Notes under the pieces: generated by a model
The model's input: the letters and a program-made list of their open reading frames with translations, nothing else
The model's database searches: none
What the model was told of the DNA's origin: nothing
Translations under genes and position numbers: made by a program
Assembly: GCA_013414705.1 (NCBI GenBank)
Contig: CP058705.1
Coordinates: 2,747,062 to 2,752,587, forward strand
Direction of reading: 5' to 3'
Source of the DNA: Defluviicoccus sp.
GTDB lineage: Bacteria; Pseudomonadota; Alphaproteobacteria; Rhodospirillales; Defluviicoccaceae
Length of the DNA: 5,526 nucleotides
In this document: positions 1 to 4,606 of the stretch, one piece after another
How the letters are laid out: each line of letters starts with the position of its first letter
Numbering within the stretch: the first letter of the stretch is position 1

Positions 1-168
1 TTGGTCTCGCGCGCCCTGCTCGGCTGGTACCGGGGCCTGGAGGTGCACAACGAGGCCCTCGGCGACGAACTGATGACGCCGCAGGCGGTGCGCGGCAGCG
101 GCGAGTCCTTCCACGCGCCGGTGGTCGCCGACTTCGCGCTTCCGGGTGAAGTGGAGTCTCCCCACTGA
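1..168 (+). CDS. C-terminal fragment of an unrecognised protein
   Basis: An open frame runs from the first base to a TGA at 166-168, giving 55 residues; the start lies outside the window. The fragment begins LVSRALLGWYRGLEVHNEA and ends in GEVESPH. It has no transmembrane stretch, no cysteine pair and no catalytic motif that I can name. Base composition is GC-rich with G/C-ending third positions, as expected for a real gene of this genome, and no competing minus-strand frame stands out. The 86 bp to the next gene contain no clear terminator. I do not recognise the family and assign no function; only coding status is claimed. Confidence 0.6.
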   Translation: MVSRALLGWYRGLEVHNEALGDELMTPQAVRGSGESFHAPVVADFALPGEVESPH

Positions 169-254
169 ACCGATACGGACAGTTCCCAGCGCGGGCGATC
201 CACACTGACTCGCCGAGCGATATGAAGCGGATCAAGGTGGCAGAGGTGCGAGGA

Positions 255-674
255 ATGCGGGCGTCAGCGGCGGTGATGATGGCAACGGCAGCTTTGCTGG
301 GGGCCTGTGCCGACACAGGCACCTGGCAGAACCCCAACGTGCCGCAGGAACAGTGGGCGCAGGACAAGGCCGATTGCCAGCGCCGCGCCCGCAACCAGGC
401 GGAGCGCGAGTTCGCGATCACCGAGCAGAGCAGCCAGTCGATGATGAGCGGCGGGGTGTCCGGCGGGCCGGCCAGCCCCAACAGCCAATGGCAGTCGGAC
501 ATGAACCGGTTTTCAGCGCAGAAGCGCGAGACGCGGCTGTTCGAGAATTGCATGACCGCCAAGGGCTATACTCTTGTGACGGAGAGCACCTCGGCGGAAG
601 ACACGGACGGATCGGAACCGGCCCCGTCAAACACGCCGGAAGACCAGCAGGCGCCATCCGCGCCGGCGGAATGA
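255..674 (+). CDS. small secreted lipoprotein, function unknown
   Basis: The predicted product is 139 residues. It opens with a short basic start (MR), a hydrophobic stretch and the lipobox L-G-A-C, with the lipidated Cys at residue 18, so a signal-peptidase-II lipoprotein is expected. The mature part is hydrophilic, with an 'EQWAQDKADCQRRARNQAE' helix and a later 'FENCMTAKGYTLV' segment; the two cysteines may form a disulfide. The tail (about residues 110-139) is rich in Ser, Pro, Glu and Asp and looks disordered. An in-frame ATG at 222 would add 11 residues, but GAGGT at 243-247 lies 7 nt before the ATG at 255 while 222 has no convincing site, so 255 is preferred. Small alphaproteobacterial lipoproteins with a C-terminal 'CMxxKGY' element are common and mostly uncharacterised. 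No function is assigned. Confidence 0.75.
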   Translation: MRASAAVMMATAALLGACADTGTWQNPNVPQEQWAQDKADCQRRARNQAEREFAITEQSSQSMMSGGVSGGPASPNSQWQSDMNRFSAQKRETRLFENCMTAKGYTLVTESTSAEDTDGSEPAPSNTPEDQQAPSAPAE

Positions 675-705
675 GCACAACCGGCATCGCGCGCAACGCC
701 TCCCC

Positions 706-735
706 TTGATCCGCACCACCCGAGGGCGCTACAAG
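706..735 (+). promoter_or_regulatory. candidate sigma70-type promoter of tRNA-Glu
   Basis: TTGATC (706-711) and TACAAG (730-735) are separated by 18 bp. Transcription would start near 742, giving a leader of about 9 nt before the mature tRNA at 751, across a GC-rich stretch as is usual for stable-RNA promoters. It is identified from sequence match and position only. Confidence 0.42.
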
Positions 736-750
736 ATCGTTTCCGGCCTC

Positions 751-826
751 GTCCCCTTCGTCTAGAGGCCCAGGACACCGCCCTCTCACGGCGGCAACAG
801 GGGTTCGAATCCCCTAGGGGACGCCA
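751..826 (+). tRNA. tRNA-Glu (anticodon CTC)
   Basis: A complete 76-nt cloverleaf. The acceptor stem pairs 751-757 (GTCCCCT) with 816-822 (AGGGGAC), followed by discriminator G823 and an encoded CCA at 824-826. The anticodon stem is CCGCC (778-782) with GGCGG (790-794); the loop CTCTCAC places anticodon CTC at 785-787, reading GAG codons. The T stem AGGGG/CCCCT (799-803/811-815) encloses TTCGAAT. It delivers glutamate in translation. GAG is frequent in the GC-rich genes here, which suits a CTC isoacceptor. No downstream copy of its 3' end, which would suggest an integrated element, was found in the window. Confidence 0.97.
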
Positions 827-911
827 CCGTTTTCGGGCGGTCGGCTCGGAACCTCACGCCGTGGCGTCGATTATGCCTGCACCCCTTATCGATCAGACAG
901 GAGTGGTGCGC

Positions 912-1043
912 ATGACCGAGATTCGCGAACCCACCCAGGCACGGCAAGGCAGCAAGGAGGGCGTTGTCCGCATCGTCCTGGTGGTGTCGATGCTCGGCGC
1001 TGTCATCGCCCTGGCGGTCGTGCTGTTCTCCTTCCTGCGCTGA
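912..1043 (+). CDS. 43-residue single-pass membrane protein
   Basis: The ATG at 912 is preceded by AGGAG (899-903) with 8 nt spacing, a near-ideal ribosome binding site; the same frame is open to an upstream GTG at 861 but that start has no such site. The product has a polar, charged N-terminal third (MTEIREPTQARQGSKEG) and one hydrophobic helix at about residues 18-41 (VVRIVLVVSMLGAVIALAVVL, shown to its end before FSFLR). Basic residues lie just before the helix, suggesting the N-terminus faces the cytoplasm. The gene sits alone, 85 bp after the tRNA and 54 bp before the left heptamer array. Small proteins of this form are common, sometimes as accessory subunits of membrane complexes, but nothing here names a partner. 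Function unknown. Confidence 0.72.
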   Translation: MTEIREPTQARQGSKEGVVRIVLVVSMLGAVIALAVVLFSFLR

Positions 1044-1054
1044 GGCGCCCTCAG
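1040..1054 (+). terminator. weak hairpin overlapping the stop of the small membrane protein gene
   Basis: CTGAGG (1040-1045) and CCTCAG (1049-1054) form a 6-bp stem with a 3-nt loop that includes the stop codon at 1041-1043. Only a short GCGTTA follows, not a T-run, so intrinsic termination is possible but unproven. Confidence 0.25.
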
Positions 1055-1097
1055 GCGTTACATGTCGGGACTCCGATGTTATGGGAACGCCGGAGGT

Positions 1098-1125
1098 GTA
1101 GTCATTTGTCATCATGATGTCGTCA
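1098..1125 (-). repeat. left phased heptamer array (three GTCGTCA-type copies)
   Basis: Three heptamers lie 10 and 11 bp apart: GTAGTCA (1098-1104), GTCATCA (1108-1114) and GTCGTCA (1119-1125). The first two differ from the third by one base each. They are the reverse complement of the TGACGAC heptamers at 3599-3744. The reverse complement of the whole 28 bp matches 3610-3627 joined to 3638-3647 at 26 of 28 positions, meaning one 10-bp unit is missing on the left. The array is therefore a shorter, degenerate, inverted copy of the right array. The spacing of about one helical turn suggests stacked binding sites. Confidence 0.7.
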
Positions 1126-1280
1126 CTCCTGCTAGATCGCGCCCGGAGACTACACGCGGGCCGCGCCCGGGGACACCTGCGGCGACATCCGGTAACATAT
1201 CGGCAACATTGTGCCTCCCGCCCCGCGCCATCAACCCGCCGACCCGGGCAGCGGGACGTCGGGTGTCCGTCGCTTCGAAC

Positions 1281-1315
1281 ACGGGGATGGCCGGGCCAAG
1301 CCCGGCCATGACGGA
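1281..1315. repeat. REP-like dispersed palindrome
   Basis: ATGGCCGGGC (1287-1296) and GCCCGGCCAT (1300-1309) form a perfect 10-bp stem around a CAA loop, flanked by acggg and gacgga. Read on the minus strand the core translates to VMAGLGPAIPVF, a spurious peptide often seen in alphaproteobacterial annotations because this palindrome family is scattered through many of those genomes. It lies in the otherwise gene-free 1126-1382 stretch upstream of the TPR gene; I see nothing else recognisable there. Copy number in this genome cannot be judged from the window. Confidence 0.75.
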
Positions 1316-1382
1316 GGGTGCGTTGACTCGGGCCGAGCGGCTTGCATCTGAGAAGCCGGACGGCATACTCTCCATAGGGGAG

Positions 1383-3461
1383 ATGCGGGTGTGGCTTTGG
1401 CGGTTTCTGAAGGATGATGGCAACCGGGCCATTCTCGGCTGGGCCGGGGTGGTGGTGCCGCCGTGGTGGTCGCCGGCTGGGCGGTGTTCACGCACTTCGA
1501 CGCCAAGAGCGGCGATGCGACGCCGTCGGTTACGGTCACCGCGAATGGCAACAGCGTTGCAGTCGGCGGCAATGTTACGGCACCCGTCACCGTCAACACG
1601 CCGCCGGAACAGCTCGCACCGCTGATCAAGGCAGCGAACGACGCAGCGACCGCCCCTCTCACAAAACTCACCGCGCAGCAGCAGGCGACGATCGGCGATC
1701 TGCAGCGCCAGCTCGGCGTCGGCGAGGGAGCGGTGCGGGCGTTCTTCCGCATCCTGGGCGAAGAGGCGGTGCCGCGCGAGCGGTGGCCGGAGACGCTGAC
1801 CGAGATCGCCGAGCGGTTCAAACGCCTGCAGCAGGACCTCGCCGCCGCCTCCGGGGATACGCCAGAGATCGCGCGCCTGAAGCAGGACGCCCGCGCCGCC
1901 CTCGATGCCGGCGACCTGCAGCGTGCCGACGACCTGCTGCGGCAGGTGCTGGTCGAGGAGGACCGGGCCATCGAACAGCGCCGGCTGCAGGCGGCGGCGA
2001 CAGCCGCCCAGCGCGGCGAGATCGCGATGACCCGCCTGCGCTACCGGGACGCCGCCGGCCACTTCGCCAGCGCTGCCGCGCGCATGCCACCGGACCATGC
2101 GGCGGAGCAGCTCCGGCATCTCGACGCCGAAGCGAATGCGCTCTACCGGCAAGGCGACGAGTTCGGCGACAACGAGGCGCTGCAAGAAGCCATCGAGCGC
2201 TATCGGGCGCTGCTGAACCTTCGGCCGCGCGACGAAGCCCCCTGGATTGGGCCGCGACCCAGAACAACCTCGGCATCGCGCTGGCGACCCTGGGCGAGCG
2301 GGAGAGCGACACGGCGCGGCTGGAAGACGCCGTTGCGGCCTATCGCGCGGCGCTGCGGGAATTCACTCGCGAGCGGGTGCCCCTGGACTGAGCGATGACC
2401 CAGAACAACCTCAGCAACACGCTGTTCAGGCTGGGCGAGCGGGAGAGCGGCACGGCACGGCTGGAAGACGCCGTCGCTGCCTATCGCGCCGCGCTGCAGG
2501 AGTACACCCGCGAGCGGGTGCCCCTTCAGTGGGCCGCGACCCAGAACAACCTCGGCATCGCGCTGGCGACCCTGGGCGAGCGGGAGAGCGACACGGCGCG
2601 GCTGGAAGACGCCGTTGCGGCCTATCGCGCGGCTCTGCAGGAGTACACCCGCGAGCGGGTGCCCTGGGCTGGGCAATGACCCAGAGCAACCTCGGCTCCG
2701 CGCTGTCGACGCTGGGCGAACGGGAGAACAGCACGGCGCGGCTGCAAGACGCCGTCGCGGCCTTTCGCGCGGCGCTGCAGGAACGCACCCGCGAGCGCGT
2801 GCCCCTGGACTGGGCCATGACCCAGCACAACCTCGGCGCCGCGCTGCAAACCCTGGGAGAGCGGGAGAGCGGCACGGCGCGGCTGGAAGAGGCCGTCGCG
2901 GCCTATCGCGCGGCGCTGCAGGAACGCACCCGTGACCGTGTTCCCCTGGACTGGGCCATGACCCAGAACAACCTCGGCAACGCGCTGCGGGCCCTGGGCG
3001 AGCGGGAGAGCGGCGCGGCGCGGCTGGAAGAAGCCGTCGCGGCCTATCGCGCGGCGCTGCAGGAGTACACCCGCGCGCGCGTGCCGCTGGACTGGGCGAT
3101 GACCCAGAACAACCTCGGCGCCTCGCTGCGGACCCTGGGCGAGCGGGAGGGCGGCACGGCGCGGCTGAAAGACGCCGTCGCGGCCTATCGCGCGGCGCTG
3201 CAGGAACGCACCCGCGAGCGCGTGCCCCTTCAGTGGGCTGCGACCCAGAACAACCTCGGCGGCGCGCTGTGGACGCTGGCGCTGCGGACGGAGGATCTGG
3301 CGATGCTGCAAGACGCCCGCGCGGCCGTGAACGGCGCCTTAAATGTCCGCATGCAGGCCGGTCAGGAGCACCACCGCCCCTACTTCGAGCAACGCCTGCA
3401 GGCGATCGACCGGGACATCGCCACGCTGTCGGCTCCCCAGGCGCAGCGGGCCGGCCCGTAA
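1383..3461 (+). pseudogene. membrane-anchored TPR-repeat protein, interrupted by frameshifts and a stop
   Basis: Stitched together, this encodes about 693 residues. In order: a basic start (MRVWLWRFLKDDGNRA); one membrane helix (about 17-38); a Gly/Val/Thr-rich segment (VTANGNSVAVGGNVTAPVTV); a long helical region with LGVGEGAVRAFFRILGEE and an early TPR-like part (about 85-285); then eight 47-residue repeats of the type WAMTQNNLGxALxxLGERES, and a C-terminal cap ending AQRAGP. TPR arrays are protein-binding scaffolds; here the partner is unknown. AGGGGAG (1376-1382) touches the ATG at 1383 and suits a GTG at 1389 better, so either start is possible. The frame moves from 1383 to 1463 near G-run 1446-1449, again at C-run 2238-2242, meets TGA at 2389-2391 where sibling repeats have TGG, and shifts again at C-run 2662-2664. 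Each shift fits loss of one base. Separate expressible pieces would be 1463-2398, 2395-2679 and 2676-3461. Sequencing error is a real alternative. Confidence 0.75.
2248..3374 (+). repeat. 141-bp tandem repeat, eight units, coding for 47-residue TPR modules
   Basis: The Trp codon (or its TGA variant) that opens each module falls at 2248, 2389, 2530, 2670, 2811, 2952, 3093 and 3234. The steps are 141 bp except for one of 140, which marks the deletion near 2662-2664. Units are highly alike at DNA level, and bases 2248-2351 are identical to 2530-2633, including a rare GTT where sibling units use GTC. The eighth unit diverges into the C-terminal cap (LALRTEDLAMLQDARAAV). Such homogeneity points to recent duplication or gene conversion inside the gene. 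Confidence 0.88.
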
Positions 3462-3477
3462 GCGGCCCAGGGGCCGC
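3462..3477 (+). terminator. GC-rich hairpin immediately after the TPR gene stop
   Basis: GCGGCC (3462-3467) and GGCCGC (3472-3477) pair around a CAGG loop, starting one base after the TAA at 3459-3461. There is no T-run, so this may help termination or protect the 3' end but is not a textbook intrinsic terminator. Confidence 0.35.
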
Positions 3478-3503
3478 GCCGGGAGCCCGCGCCGGTCGGC
3501 GGG

Positions 3504-3533
3504 TTGACGCATATAGGTCTTTCGTCCTATTTC
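3504..3533 (+). promoter_or_regulatory. possible promoter reading into the heptamer array
   Basis: TTGACG (3504-3509) matches the -35 consensus at five of six bases; TATTTC (3528-3533) follows after 18 bp and is a weak -10. The spacer holds a small inverted repeat, ATAGG (3513-3517) and CCTAT (3526-3530). Transcription would start near 3540 and run through 3599-3744, where no open reading frame begins, so a small RNA or a chance match are both possible. Confidence 0.25.
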
Positions 3534-3598
3534 AACAGGCAAGCGGCCAAGACCTGTGGGGTCACCCCGCGAAATACAACCGTGAAGTGATTCTCCGA

Positions 3599-3744
3599 TG
3601 ATGACAGAATGACGACATCATGACGACTTTTGACGACAAATGACGACATCCAGCGCGGCAAATGACGACCGGTGTCGTCATTTCCAGCAATGTAAAATCA
3701 ATAGGTTACGGACAAAATGACGACATTTGACGACAGATGACGAC
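3599..3744 (+). repeat. right phased TGACGAC heptamer array
   Basis: Exact TGACGAC copies start at 3610, 3621, 3631, 3641, 3663, 3718, 3728 and 3738. A one-mismatch copy (TGATGAC) starts at 3599, and one inverted copy (GTCGTCA) lies at 3674-3680. Steps between direct copies are 11, 11, 10, 10, 22, 55, 10 and 10 bp, so all are close to whole helical turns and would lie on one face of the DNA. Most copies are preceded by A/T-rich bases, giving a loose unit AAATGACGACA. The 10-11 bp steps are not multiples of three, so this is not coding repetition. An AT-rich gap (3684-3717, with TAAAAT at 3693-3698) splits the array in two. The layout suggests cooperative binding by one protein: an iteron-like origin, transposon end, partition site or multi-site operator are all open. 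Confidence 0.9.
3660..3683. promoter_or_regulatory. perfect palindrome inside the heptamer array (operator-like)
   Basis: The arms AAATGACGAC (3660-3669) and GTCGTCATTT (3674-3683) are exact reverse complements around CGGT. It is the only place where a heptamer faces an inverted partner, as expected for a dimeric DNA-binding protein or a nucleation site. It lies at the left edge of the AT-rich gap. Confidence 0.6.
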
Positions 3745-3851
3745 ACATTCGCTGCCGGTTCGCGCCATACGGGTGCCGGGACCGGCGGCGCGGAGCCGGC
3801 TTCGGTCGCGCGGCGCGGTGCGGGAATTCGCCCTATAGAGGAAAAATACCA

Positions 3852-3880
3852 TTCACATTGAACCATATGCGCGCTACTCT
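3852..3880 (+). promoter_or_regulatory. weak candidate promoter of the zinc-ribbon gene
   Basis: TTCACA (3852-3857) is one base from the -35 consensus; TACTCT (3875-3880) lies 17 bp downstream and is a poor -10. A start near 3887 would give a leader of about 30 nt before the ATG at 3917. Offered as the best local match only. Confidence 0.22.
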
Positions 3881-3916
3881 CGGCACGTGGGGCAGCGTGA
3901 GACGGTGGAGAGCAGC

Positions 3917-4080
3917 ATGCCGACGTATGCCTACCGCTGCGCGCAGTGCGGCAAGACCTTCGAGCATGATGAGAGGATCGCCGAGCACGAAAGCAAAAGC
4001 CGGCGTGCCCGAACTGCGGCGGGCACGATGTGGTTTCAGTGCCGGTGCCGGTCATGGTGAAGACGTCGCGCAAGAGCTGA
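3917..4080 (+). pseudogene. FmdB-type zinc-ribbon protein, frameshifted
   Basis: The ATG at 3917 has GGAG (3907-3910) 6 nt upstream. The first 25 residues (MPTYAYRCAQCGKTFEHDER, then IAEHE) match the N-terminal signature of the FmdB putative regulatory family, with the first Cys pair at C8 and C11. The second half, KPACPNCGGHDVVSVPVPVM followed by VKTSRKS and a TGA at 4078-4080, supplies the second CxxC pair but lies in the next frame. Loss of one A near 3990-3998 explains the break. As written, translation leaves the family at residue 26 and stops at 4058-4060 after 47 residues, losing the second half of the zinc site. Repaired, it would be about 54 residues, slightly short for the family, whose members bind zinc and have no well-proven role. 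It may be a true pseudogene or a read error. Confidence 0.75.
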
Positions 4081-4540
4081 GAGCCCTCACTCGCACTCTC
4101 CCCGGTGCCCTTTCCCGCGCCGTCCCCGGCGCCCTGCCCCGCCTCCCGTTCATCCGTCATGTCGGCGGCCGCAGAGCCCCGGCCGCCGGCTGCAGTTCCT
4201 CCGAGACCAGGAGCTGATCGAGGCGTTCCGCCACCTGGTTGTGCCGCCGCGAGAACCGTCGGGGTTGTGCAGCCGGGAGAAACGCCGGGCTTCGGAAATG
4301 AGCGGCGCGAGGTTGAACGGCCGCGTATTGTCCTTCCGATCGCGACGCTCAAACGCCGTGGCCTGCGACGGACTTGGCTGAGCGGACGGGAAAACCGTTC
4401 ACAAACGCGCCCTGCTGGTCAGCGAGGATGGCAACGTGTGATCTGGCGGATCAGCTATCAGCGGACGGTAATCTGGGACGCACGCCTGCTGCCGATTGTG
4501 GGAACACAAGCAGACGTTGACCCGAAAGTGTCGTCTTGCC
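4081..4540. other. about 500 bp without a recognisable gene
   Basis: Between the zinc-ribbon gene and the phosphofructokinase gene no frame on either strand has a good start, a ribosome binding site and recognisable sequence. Long open frames cross it (one enters the phosphofructokinase gene in the wrong frame), but their products are rich in Arg, Pro, Ala and Ser, typical of shadow reading in GC-rich DNA. It holds one strong hairpin (4161-4190). From about 4440 on, GC content falls, as expected for the upstream region of the next gene. Confidence 0.5.
4161..4190 (+). terminator. strong GC hairpin downstream of the zinc-ribbon gene
   Basis: CGGCGGCCG (4163-4171) pairs perfectly with CGGCCGCCG (4180-4188) around an 8-nt loop, and a G-C pair beyond a wobble extends the stem. 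It lies 80 bp after the stop at 4080. The following sequence is not T-rich, so the terminator role is tentative; the inverted repeat itself is certain. Confidence 0.35.
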
Positions 4541-4544
4541 GGTC

Positions 4545-4573
4545 TTCCGACCACCCTCCGAGCGTGTTATACG
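4545..4573 (+). promoter_or_regulatory. candidate extended -10 promoter of the phosphofructokinase gene
   Basis: TGT followed by TATACG (4565-4573) makes an extended -10 element; TTCCGA (4545-4550) lies 17 bp upstream as a weak -35. The start would fall near 4580, about 27 nt before the GTG start. It is in a local AT-richer stretch and in the expected place. Confidence 0.38.
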
Positions 4574-4606
4574 GCAACGCCGCTTCAGCACGCAGGGGAA
4601 AAAGCC

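Noticed and set aside
751..1290. tRNA-Glu as an integration site of a genomic island
   Set aside because: No second copy of the tRNA 3' end and no integrase are in the window; TTCGAACACGGGG near 1274 is only a short partial resemblance.
1062..1625. Separate 187-codon gene starting at 1062
   Set aside because: Only its stretch from about 1383 to 1446 resembles protein (the TPR gene N-terminus); the part before it covers the left array and the palindrome, and the part after is the wrong frame.
1112..2185. Long minus-strand open frame of 357 codons opposite the TPR gene N-terminal part
   Set aside because: Its composition is Arg/Leu/Gly-rich without a known motif, it includes the translated REP palindrome, and it mirrors the plus-strand gene whose motifs are clear.
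3599..3744. CRISPR array
   Set aside because: The repeated unit is 7 bp with 3-4 bp between most copies; there are no spacers of protospacer length and no cas gene.
3678..4352. Minus-strand open frame of 224 codons across the right array and zinc-ribbon gene
   Set aside because: The product is Ser/Arg/Gly-rich, has no motif or good ribosome site, and overlaps a recognisable family on the other strand.
4381..4437. Possible gene remnant reading VHKRALLVSEDGNV in the gap before the phosphofructokinase gene
   Set aside because: Too short, bounded by stops on both sides, and not matched to any family I can name.
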